The position numbers and the translations under genes were made by a program. A model generated the notes under the pieces. It ran no database searches and was not told where the DNA came from. It was given only the letters and a program-made list of their open reading frames with translations. From positions 17,502,437 to 17,566,436 of the forward strand of contig NC_088313.1 in NCBI RefSeq assembly GCF_910592395.1: a stretch of DNA of 64,000 nt, given 5' to 3'. Origin of the DNA: Lineus longissimus (taxonomy: Eukaryota; Nemertea; Pilidiophora; Heteronemertea; Lineidae). Positions 1 through 11,358 of the stretch are shown here, in pieces; the first letter of the stretch is position 1, and each line of letters starts with the position of its first letter.

Positions 1-3000
1 CCAGAACAGCTCTCAAAAACTAGTTTAGAGGTATATACTATTGTCATTGTTGGTGTAAGGGTAAAGTTGCGTTTGAACTAGGCAACGCCTTCGAATAGAG
101 GTCACGCAAAGTAGTTAAGACTTTAGGACTGATGTTCACCGCCGATAAGTCGGCATGGGTACCAAGCCAGAATACTCAGGTGTAACCACCTGCAGATTGG
201 AGAGAAACTGCGACGACCATTGGAATGCCATCTTAAGAAAAAGAACGGAACTAGAAGTCGGAGCATTATTTTGCAAGATCGTGGTGTTAATTCAAAGCAG
301 CTCATGGAACCATGTTCCTTGGTTACAAACAGTGTGCACTCTTTTACTGTACCACCAGCCGCATACATGAAGCAGCACGTGAAAAGGGACAGAAATTATA
401 ACCACAGTGAATCCTAATACGTTGGAACGCCCTCCGAGTATCGGCGTAAATTTGACATTCGCACAGATATCAGCATATACCAGTAATTATAAGTGAGATT
501 GCAAGGTTCGACAGGCTGACGACCCCGTCAGCTATAAGTCTATAAATAATACCGTATTCTTTGCAATTGTTTTTCTCCGACAAAAAAGCATTTATTTAAT
601 TTTCACTAAACGCCCATCGCTGACAGCAAATAAGCTTCTAATAGGTCAATGATCTATCGACAAGTAACTAATTATTGTTCTTAGGCATTTGGCCCAGATT
701 CCAAATAACGTGTTGTATCGATATCGTTGTAATCGAATATATCTCAGTAACTAGAACATGTGCAGTCGCGGAGCTGAGACTTCTATAAACAAACGAATGG
801 GCGAGGCAGGCCAGTCTCCTCATTAAACCTCGCAATGTATATGAATCATAGGAATGTAGGCCTATCTGACTTGGCTATAAAGCATGATGTCAGCTGAACT
901 GACTGAAAAGGTTAACTGCTGCAATGGATAAAAATACATTGTATCATCGTTATATCGATATACCAAACCACTATGTTTTGACCTGACTGAATAAGCTAAC
1001 CACTGCAATGATGGGACCACCAATCATGTAGGCCTTACCCTTTTTATATCACAGTGTGAAAAGTTTAATATCTAGATGAGGACAAATCACCGACATCACA
1101 AATCGTTAAGGTTTTGAAAAAAGAAAAGTGGAACATAAACTGTTTCGGCCTACTATTCGTTGATTAGTTTGTGGCAAAGACTGTTCAAATGCCAATCGAA
1201 TTATGTAGTGATGATGGGAAAGGCCCTTTGACACTACTGCACACCACAACAGTATATTATATATATTTGTTTTCTTGTTTGACAGTAGTAGGACTACTTC
1301 TCCGGAAAGAAACCTATAAAATAATGAGCATCGCAAGGGATCAATAAAACCAATTTATGTTTATATTTTAGCATGGTTAGAGTTAGCTACTAAAAATATG
1401 ACAAAGCCTGGCAAAAACATATTGACCAACTGTATTGATTTTGTCTCATTAATGTAAATAGCGAATTTGCCTGGCACAAAATGTCTGTGATCGTTTGCAA
1501 ACATCGCATTACACCATGATCATCTACAAGCCAATTCATTAATAGAGAGTGATGGCCTGATTAGAAACTAGGTCTAGCCAGCCACCACCCAGTCAACGGC
1601 CCCAAGTCGATGACAAAGCTGTGGTTCCCAAGTTTGTTGTGTGGGTTCCGGTGGTATATATTGTTTTTGTAGAAGGTTGTTTATGTCTGTCATACAGAGT
1701 GACATCCGGCCATGCGATGATATATCGGTACATTAGTAGCTTCCGTGGACTCCTCCTCCTTGGCCGAAGGCCCTGGGCAAAATAGTCAATGACGACTGCG
1801 TCCCAGTAAATGGAAAAAAGGAAGAAAGAATATGATCGTATAGTTGATAACTACAGTATAATAAACCCCCGGGTACGGTGTCTCAGTCGGCGTTAGCAGT
1901 AACGTTATGTTGAAACGCTAATATTGTACATAGAACTCACTGAAGGCGATAACGCTTAGTTGAGCTAACGTTGGCGTTTGTCTCTAACGCCGATTTTCCA
2001 TCTGGGCCCAGTGCACAAGAATAACTTGGTTACACACCTATGCATACACACCGTATTCTTGTTAAACTGTCAATTGGCAATGTAAGACTGAAGGCGAATT
2101 AGATTATCACTTTTTTTTCGTCGCTTGACATAAAAAGCCAGTGAGCGTGACATTTGAAAATTTTCCTTGACCTGAAGTGCTTTCCCATCTGCTGGATGTT
2201 GATAAAAACCAAGATAGTAAAAAGCTGATAAATGCACATAGTGGGTTGCACTATTGCTCTTGTAAAATGTCTGACTAATTACTTTCACCGTTCATACCAT
2301 TATAACGTCAGCTCGTAATTTGTATTCATATATCATGAGCTATTGACACAGCCAGAGGGACGCTGTGCAGAATATCATGACCCAAGCCGAACATAGTTAG
2401 GTAGAAACATAACACTGAGATAGAGGATTTGTTGTTTTGACACTCAATGACAGCGGTCATCCCAAAGCAAACCCTTCAACATGCTTAAAAATACGTTCCC
2501 GTTGCGAAGACAGCCTCCTGCAATCACAATCGGTTACATGAACAATTTATTTAGGCGTAAAAATGAAGTTTTAGTTCAGCCCAGTTCATTAGAATTATAT
2601 AAAATCACTCAAAAGTTGATGGCCATTACCTTATGCTATCGTTGGGCTGCCATCAGCAGCAAGGTAAAGACATGAGAGATGCTCATGGAATGTGCTCATG
2701 GAATGCAACCAAACCTTCGATATCCCGCCACATGGGCAGTCAAGGATTAGCATATGCTGGGCCTCTCCGTCTTCATACATGAATGGATGTATTAACCTTT
2801 ATCGATGTCGCCCCGGCACGCCCATCACCATCATCGAGACCCCCAATTGCAAATTCACAAAGTTCACGATACATATAATCTGTATCATTGGTTCCACCAT
2901 GCTTTCAGAATTCAATTACATTGGGAGAAGAAAACTCATAAAACCTTTGAATAGCCACCCTCTAATGTCTACAGCTGTGACTAAAGCATTATGACAGATA

Positions 3001-4580
3001 CTGGGTGTGGACAGCATGCTTCAAGTTACGAAGTCTCCAGCATAGTCTGTATAAGGTAATAGATAGTTCTTGTCCCAAGAACACTAAGATCAGAGTATGC
3101 AAAAAGGGCAAAGGACACCTACCAAAATGTCGAAAGCTATGTCCAATAATCCCCTCTCTTGCTTAACGCCGGCTGACGGAAGACCGCCAGGACTTGTGTG
3201 GATGGTAGTCCCTCCCTTTCTAAGATACAGCAGCGCTTACCATGGTTTACATCGCATACTTCAGAGCGACTCCAGCGTACGGTGAAGCGAACTAGTCTGT
3301 GGAACTGATAGGATTACACTGCTCCATACACGTTACACTTTTGAAGGAAAGCAACGAAAGGCTGTTCCACAGTCGATGTGTGACCTATATATTACGTTGA
3401 TATGTTTCACTGCTACAGGAGTGCAAGATGACTGACAGTCGATCACCTTTTTCATGTTTTACAATATCAGCACTAAAACACCAATCAATTTATGTCTGGC
3501 GTTGTTAACAGTATCAAATCAAAACTTTCTGAAGAGCTGGTGAAACAGATTGACCCAGTCTTAACCATTTCGTTGCGAAGAAGCACTGGTGTCACCTCGA
3601 TAGCCGCAGCATCGTGAAGAACAATATTCCCATTCTAATCGCTCAATGGAAAACTCGCCACTCACGTTCATGCAGCTCGTCCCTCAATCATTTCAAGCAA
3701 TACATGTAACCTCCGTATAATGTACAACGAGGTGGCTGCCATAACTTGGAACAGCATCCTTAATGCCAACACGTGGTGTCATTCCTTCCAAGGTCTTCGA
3801 AGACTACGGTTCCTGTTAGAACTCCTTGTTACATTATAGATTGCTGCTACTATTTGTGCGGTGACGTGAATGATCAATTAGTAAATTCTATTGGAATTTG
3901 ATCTTACCTACACAATTTTACCTTCTTGGAGATAAAATGTACACGTATCCTGCATCACTTCAATCACACCAATGGGAACGATTCTATACTCCTCAGCCGA
4001 ATTTTACGAGCAATACCACATACGCCGAATTCAATCTACCAAATCTATCAATCCAAAGCAGTCGATTTCCTGGCTTTAGAATCCTTGATTTAAGCGTATT
4101 AGCCGAAGTTACAGTATTTGATTCCTGTACCCTCAATCCAAAATCGGATTCCATCAGTAACTGAATAACGTACGTTGTGTAGCTCTTTTCACCATGACAT
4201 CCTTTAAAACAACGTGTACAATACTATGCTAACTCTCCGCTATGTTGAAATTCAAGGTAGCGTGCTTTCCAAATCATAGCATTGCTAAAAGGTTCTGGAC
4301 CAGGTGATCGATTTCGTTAACTAAACGATATCGTCTGAAAGTTTCTTGATATCTCCTCTAATGACTTAAATATTCAATCATCAAACCATCTAATCGTCTC
4401 GTATCAACATCAGCACCAGTCTGATAAAGGTTAGTGATCGGCTTACTTGCAGTATGAGCAACACTGTCATGACTGTGTCTGTTCAAACAGAAAACCTTAT
4501 CGTATAACCAAGAGTTTTTCTCAAACAGTGAAAAACACCAATAAATCGAATTCCGGAGTAAAAGATGTTTGGAGGAAAAG
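1..4580. other. Gene-poor stretch, nothing supported
   Basis: I read both strands and found only short open frames without convincing splice signals, domain motifs or compositional coding signal. A 3,898-4,164 plus-strand frame of 88 codons is rich in Asn, Ser and Pro, but I could not connect it to any flanking exon. The stretch is AT-rich spacer as far as I can see. Confidence 0.5.
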
Positions 4581-4642
4581 AATTTAGCTTTTTCCAACAG
4601 CACGTCTCTAAAATTTAGCTTTTTCCAACAGCACGTCTCTAA
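4581..4642. repeat. Exact 31-bp tandem duplication
   Basis: A 31-bp unit beginning AATTTAGCTTTTTCC and ending GTCTCTAA occurs twice head to tail (4581-4611 and 4612-4642) with no mismatch. The perfect identity suggests a recent slippage duplication. No function is implied. Confidence 0.9.
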
Positions 4643-5063
4643 ATAAGTCCGATCAGTTTGTAACAAATCCTATATGTGCTGCGCAATGTTTCCATGTGAA
4701 AGGACCTCAAGAACGAAGGTCACATCGTTGTCATAAAACTGTGACGTCTCCGGCTTTTGGATGCAGGAGCAGTATCCTGTCTTTAGTGAATGTCCTTTTC
4801 AGGCCAGACGCACAATGGGGAGATTCTGAATGCCTTGTTCGATTATATAGTTAACTGCTCTTCTATGCTGATGTTGTTCATGGACAATGGCAAAGCTGGG
4901 TTGCATAAAGGCTAACTTTCTTGTAGGTCATGCCGAAAAGAAGTCATTCCAATTTTTCTTTTAAAGGTGGACCATCCGTTTCGATTCCCGGGCTATTGGA
5001 ATCCACGAGTTTCAGTCTTCAAGGTCTTAAGCTTGAAACTCGCTTGGCTGACGATAGTCAGTA
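4643..5063. other. Spacer, nothing supported
   Basis: There is no gene, RNA or repeat that I can support between the 31-bp duplication and the MITE. Confidence 0.4.
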
Positions 5064-5149
5064 CAGTGGAACCCCGGTAACACGATCACTCATGGGACGG
5101 AGGTTGAATGGTCGCGTTACCGGGGTGGTCGCCGACGGGGGTTCCACTG
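5064..5149. mobile_element. 86-bp MITE with TA target duplication
   Basis: The element begins CAGTGGAACCCC and ends GGGGTTCCACTG, a terminal inverted repeat. It is flanked by TA on both sides (5062-5063 and 5150-5151), the target duplication typical of Tc1/mariner/pogo-type transposons. Inside lies a second inverted pair, CCCCGGTAAC near 5073 and GTTACCGGGG near 5115, so the single strand could fold into a nearly continuous hairpin. It has no coding capacity. It would have to be mobilised in trans by a transposase recognising CAGTGGAACC ends. The same terminal word occurs at 20,454 and 31,435. Confidence 0.8.
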
Positions 5150-5151
5150 TA

Positions 5152-7382
5152 TATAGAAGACATGATTTACTGACAAGGTTAGTCCATGAAATGCCATGGA
5201 GTGGTTACAACAGACTGGACGTCCATTTGCTCGGCCAGGTGTACGATAGCTACACACAAAGCTACATGGAAAGAGCAACATCGAAAACTGATTGAATGTT
5301 GCCTTTTATTGGAAGCCGCGTGTAAACAGTAAGACATCGCTAAGCCAACGTTACTTTTTCTTCCACTGGCAGATGTATGGTGTTGAGTGAGCTTCATTAC
5401 AGCTACAAGACCTACACACAGTGGGCCACTGTACAATATACCAACTCTATATGAATTGTACCATGTTGTTGGCGGAACACTTCAGATATCATCCTGATCA
5501 GATCACAGAAGACCAGTTTTAAGTTCAACTCGTCTGTTGTTTGATAGAAAGCGCCTCAAGGATGGCCCACTGGCACTGCTGGCAAAGCAGAAGCCAATTG
5601 AACGAGATAAAATTAGCCTTGTGGATTTTGGTCTGGAGATTATATTCCTTCAAACTGTTTCGGCAGATTCTCGCGCGAATTTATCTGAGGGTGACATTCG
5701 TTAAGTTTAAAAAAGAGCATGACCATCACGGTGTTACTCAGTAAACGCAACAATTTCATTTTGTAATACAATATCAGCAACAGATTGCAACCAAGTTGAC
5801 CTGGATATTCAGAGGAGCATGAAGTCAGCTGGTGTGTTCAACATAATACAAGATATTGCACGTCATTAAAATGCGAAAAGCCAGCAAACATTAAACTGAC
5901 CTTGTCACAAAAGGATGCGAAGTTTGAAAAAGTCAAGTCTGGCGTTATTGATTCGATAGTACACTATTCGTCGCTATCACCTTTATTTTCTCATTCTGGT
6001 TTTGTGAGACTGTGACTAAACACCAACGATCTGTCACTCAAAAAGCATGAGATAAAAAGAAGGTGCGCCTGTCCTGGCATTGCGAGATCAGTAAAGTTGG
6101 TCCACAGTCACGAGGGAGGACCGGAGAGGCAGTCAGCGTGACTATGCATTTCTACTTATCTACTGCGGACACAGAATGATAACAAGATTAGATTGGTGAA
6201 CAACTATAGCTATGGGTTCTGCTCCTGATTTTTCATGCAATAATTCCCATCTCAATAATGAAAATACTACTTCGTATATTCTATGCGCATGCAACACATG
6301 GTAGTAAGTTTGCCCCTCTCCAATTTGAATCATCTAGAACTCGATACAACTAGTTTGTTTGTGTTAAGTAAGCTCATGTTGTGTGGTCTCAGTATCGGAT
6401 TGATGCCTTAACTGCAACTGACACCCATCCTCCTACATGTCCTATATCCTGTTGATGCAGATTTGGCTTCGGGGATCAAAAATGACTGGATGGCCATCAA
6501 TGCCAATTGTACGCTGCCCCTGCAAACATTTCCACTGAAAACTTCTGGAAGCGATGACTTGACTGGCCTGGGCCAACCCCGTTATTAGACTTTCCTTCAC
6601 CCCACCACGTTATCAATTAGTTTAAGCTATATCGACTCAAACACGGGGTGGTGGACTAGTAACGATAGAAGATAAAAGTGTATGTAGGCCTACAGGTATC
6701 TTATGAAGAGAATGTTAAAGGTTGTTTTCTCCGCTCTAGCCCTTCGACGAGGTGTTTACCAAGCCAGTATACAAATTACTGGCGTTAACGCCGTTTTCAA
6801 CAAAATCGAGCGCAAAATCAACATCACAAGCTGCTTTCCCGGGCATTTCTAACCAGTCTCACAGTTCCAGGCCTACGCAATCTTCATCAAATCCTATTCA
6901 ATTATGGGATATATTCCACAAGATTGATTCTCTATCCCTCTCAGGTGAGGTTTCTGTTATTTTCCTTCAAAATACATTTAGATTTCAGGACATGCCAGGG
7001 GGTCAAAGGCCTCCACAAAGAAAAGACAACGCTTCCATGTCGCAACTCTTCCATGGTACTTCGGAAATAAGGACAAGGACACTGTCACAACTCTCCTGTG
7101 CCGAGACTGGCTTGACTTTCCGATGATGATAAGAAACGTGTCAAGATGACATTCCACTGACACTTCTACAATGGGAGAAAACGACAATGTCACAACTAGT
7201 TCAGGATGATCATGTCTTGCCTATCGACCATGGAAGGAAGATTTCGAGTCGCAACTTTTCTATGATCCTCTACTTCGCCACGGAAAGAACCGACGAAGTC
7301 ACAACTCGAGGAGGGGTCTTTTTCATATTTGGGACAGGATCCCACCAAGCACCTCTCCTGTCCCCAACACTTCTTGAAGACA
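5152..7382. other. Spacer, nothing supported
   Basis: No gene is supported. From about 7,020 the sequence contains loosely repeated GTCACAA words that grade into the 18-bp array that follows, so the array may be the well-preserved core of an older, degenerate repeat. Confidence 0.4.
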
Positions 7383-7490
7383 GTCACAATCTTGGAGACG
7401 GTCACAATCTTGGAGACGGTCACAATCTTGGAGACGGTCACAATCTTGAAGCAGTCACAATCTTGAAGAAGGTCACAATCTTGCAGAAAT
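7383..7490. repeat. 18-bp minisatellite, six units
   Basis: The unit GTCACAATCTTGGAGACG starts at 7383, 7401, 7419, 7437, 7454 and 7472. Four spacings are 18 bp and one is 17 bp, and the last two units are diverged. Because 18 is a multiple of three, a plus-strand frame reads through as a six-residue repeat, but there is no independent sign of a gene. Confidence 0.9.
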
Positions 7491-10400
7491 CTGGTGTCCT
7501 AGTCACATCCTAGGACAGTAACCATTCTGGAGGAGACACCAGAGAGAGTTTAAGGATAACTGAAATGCTTCCTATTACAATTTGCAATTGTGGAATCCCA
7601 GAAGAAACAAAATGAACACGAAATCCAGTTCTATATAAATATATATTGCCTTCTATTAAATATACAAGAGTATATGTCAAGTATTGCATAGTTTACATAT
7701 TGTTACATAATGGAGCAGACAAAACAAGAAGACAAAAGCAGGGCAAGTAGGCCTACTTCCCGACAGTATTTTTCACTCAAGATAAAATTCGCAGCAACGC
7801 CAAAAGAGGCAATGCATCAAAACGGACAACGCACTCATAGCATTCTCACCAGAGAATCAAAATTTGCAATCCTCAAAAGACAATCACACTTGTATGATAT
7901 AACGGTTTAGAGCTACACGTAAGTAATCATTTTCTCTTGCAGGAATTCAGTGATACACACAATACACACAGATTAAAATTTCTAGGGCAGGAGTCTGTTC
8001 TTTGTTTTCCAGAGAACACCCTCCCGTGATTTAAATGAGCATTCAATTCATTTGGAAAGAATTCTAATTGCTTTAGGATTTGGAGGTCTCGCAAAATTGG
8101 CGGTCCTTAATAGATTACTATCTCCCCACCCAGTACATGCAGGTATCGAAGATATTTTCCATATCAAGAGTATTTTCTTAGATGTACCAGGAACACGATC
8201 AAGGTCAATTGGATGGATTGTATTTTGATAGGAAATTTTCTAACATCCCAGTAGCAGGGAGTGGCAAAACAAATTTCACCCACAGAGAGGAAGATTTGAT
8301 AGGAATGTCCGCACACATTTATATAAAACTGGCCATGGAATGTACACATGGTATTTGAAAACTTAAGCTGACCACCCCTTGGCCCACGCAGTAGCATCCA
8401 GGGCTATTAGACATATTTGTAATAGAACACACCCAATGTAAACGAACATGCCAAGTCTCCTGGCTAATTTTCATTCATAATAAATGGGTACAGTGATCTA
8501 GAAGTTCGGAGGCTGCTGTGTTTTCTTACTGAAGAATGTATGAAATGTGACCTGAATCATCAACACTGCCCTTAACCTCCGAGTATTGATATTACTACTA
8601 TGATAGATAAGTATGGAACTGGTACAGTTAACCCTCAAACAACCAAGAACTAATCGTGCTGCAGTTCAGTAGAGACACAAGATTTCAAACTCATCGTAGC
8701 GGTCCGAGCCACTCATACATAGTCTCTGATCTTAATTCCTGCAAAACACAAGCAGTGAATGGTCTGACTGATCTTCAGCCCTCATGTTCAGTCCAAAACA
8801 TATTGTCTCATTGAAATTCCTTGATGGAGCCAACAGGGTCCAATCGAGCTTGGATTTATTGACATTATCTGACTTTGGCCTGAACTAGGACTTTTTCTCG
8901 ATGTTAATTTAGAGTATAGAGGAGCGCTTGTGCATTTCTATGCCAATTATTTTGGACAAAAGCACTCTAGGATTTCGTGACACCTACTTGAACATGTAAA
9001 AGCATTTAGAAAGTAAAAGCTGTTTGATAGTCTGTTCCTTGTTTCACTATCTTCAACAGCAACCAAAAGTCCCCACTGGGTCAAACATCAGCTCTGGAAT
9101 CAAGCCAGCACCATACTATTATTATAGTATTTTAACCCAAACAAATTAGCTGCAAGTAAGTCAATGTCAAAGTCACGTCTTCACTACCTACTTTCACTGC
9201 AACGCAAATGAGGCTCACCAGATAGAATTCAGGGTTTATCTCTAGGTCCTTTAGGCTATGACTTTATATGACACATGTCATTCCAACCAGACACACGTTT
9301 ACATACAAATGCCACTGATAGCACATAACCTTTTTCTGTCAATTTGAGTTGGAATTATCTCGGACTCTGTAAGCAAACAATGAGGAAATTCCCTCTATAA
9401 AAATAATTTCCTCATTAAACAAATTCAACCTTAAATGGTTTGGAGCCAGAGAAATATTAAACTGTAGGCCAGGAGTATTTTGTAAATTGGCTCGAGATAA
9501 CAGAAAAAGATGTTCACACTCTCGTAAAACCTCTCCAATAAAACACATTCTGATGTTGAAAGTCCCAATTTCGCAATCAGGCCTCGATCTCTGACAATAC
9601 AATGTGATTTTGCCCAAGACTATTTTCACATCTAACGGGGAAACATGTACATTGTAGCCTACCTGATGTCAGATAACGCTTTGTCTGATCTTATTAGGAT
9701 GAATTAACCACTTCATGGGGAGCAGCATGGAAAAAGTCCCAATTTTAATAGTCATAGATGAATACCACACAACACTAGGATTCACAATCTTCAAGACCTT
9801 TTAGCGAGGTACTAAATAACTTCATTATCTATACAATTTAACCCTAATTAACCCGACAACCTTATAAATCAAGAGCTAAACAAACGAGAAATACTTCAAT
9901 CGTGGGGATTCACATTCCAACGTGTTTCTTATTAGCTTCTGCTTTATCATGTATCATGATGTTTGCCTATATTAGGAGCAGAAGTGAAAATCTTTCTCCA
10001 ATTATCTTGCCAAAAGGCATCATGCAAATGCCACATGTGGGTTTTTTTCCAGATTTCTTGAATAGCCATTTTTTGTAAAAATAAAAATAGCTTGAACAAA
10101 TATTTTTGGATTGAAAAAACCAAGAGGAACTTTCATAATCCCCCAAAATAATTTTTTTTTTTTTTTTTTAAATTTATTTTGCAAAACAAGAGGTGTGGAA
10201 ATGTTCCAAGTTTATAGTATTTGTTTCCTGCATCATTCATTAAAGAGAAGATCTCATTTTTAAAGAGGTAAATCTAAATATTATCAGTACAAACACAAAT
10301 TAATTCGTAAGCAATTTTCACCAAAAACATTAGCATACTTTGACGTAAAATGTTATCTAATCTAAAATGGCCCATAGCAAAAAAATTCTGTGAATTTATT

Positions 10401-11047
10401 CTGATTGTGCTTTTATAACATTATAATCTCATGTGATGATATGTACAAATATTAGACATGATATGTCCAATACTTTAACAAGATTTGATATGATTGAATT
10501 TGATAGATATAATAATTGTAAGTAAAAGACGACTTATTTTCACCATGTTGTCAGGATGACATGCGTAGAGATTAATATGGCTGATGTACAAAATCATGTC
10601 TATAAGCAACAGGGTAAGAAAAAAGATAATGGAATGTTATATGGATATATTTCCTGGGTATATGAAAGCAAATACGTTCACACGTATATCTGAATGCTTG
10701 ATTATAAAGTTATCAAGCAATACATTCATAAAATTTTGTTCAACCTAGCAATGATTTCGTGACAGAAATGATACACGTTCTAAAATACTGTTGGTCTCAT
10801 TCTAAAAGTCGTTAACGGTCTATAAGTAACAATCACTCACCTGAATTTACCTGGAGCTTGGCCGCATGATGGCTTCACACGTTTAACTTAGGAGACTCAC
10901 AGATCAAGTGAGAGCATTACCAGCAGTACCTGAATATTGGCTCTCATCATCAGAGGCCAAAAAAGGCAACTCAAATGAGGCTTTTAATAAATGAACTCAG
11001 TCATGCATAAAGGAATGGAGAGGTGGCCAACCACACTTTAAAATTCA
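7491..11047. other. AT-rich spacer downstream of the vinculin-family gene
   Basis: No gene is supported. A homopolymer T run lies near 10,152-10,169. The region just left of 11,047 would be 3' flanking DNA of the minus-strand gene. Confidence 0.4.
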
Positions 11048-11053
11048 TTTATT
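11048..11053 (-). terminator. Candidate polyadenylation signal
   Basis: AATAAA is read on the minus strand about 305 bases beyond the stop codon at 11,359 of the vinculin-family gene. It is the first canonical hexamer I found downstream on that strand. Position and sequence fit, but an RNA 3' end would be needed to prove use. Confidence 0.4.
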
Positions 11054-11358
11054 TTTACTTGTATTAGGAAACCATGGCTATCAAAACAAAGTGAAATGCC
11101 GATTTTACGGCCCCACAAAGTTTGACAGCTCGACTGATCTCGAAAAATGAGATGCGTTACAACCTCAAAGATACTACATGTACATTGTACTTTGCGATAG
11201 TCTGCTATACATTTTATAGAGTCTTTGACAAACTTCTACAGGGAGCTGAACAACAGCCTCAAATTTTTCTAATGAGCAAGAATTTCAAATTGGTTAAAAA
11301 TAAAATGCTTAAAAAGTTCAATTATCGAAAATCCAGGGAGCTGGAAATTAGCTCATGC

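Noticed and set aside
4930-5295. 121-codon plus-strand frame
   Set aside because: It runs straight through the 86-bp MITE at 5,064-5,149 and has no domain or splice support.
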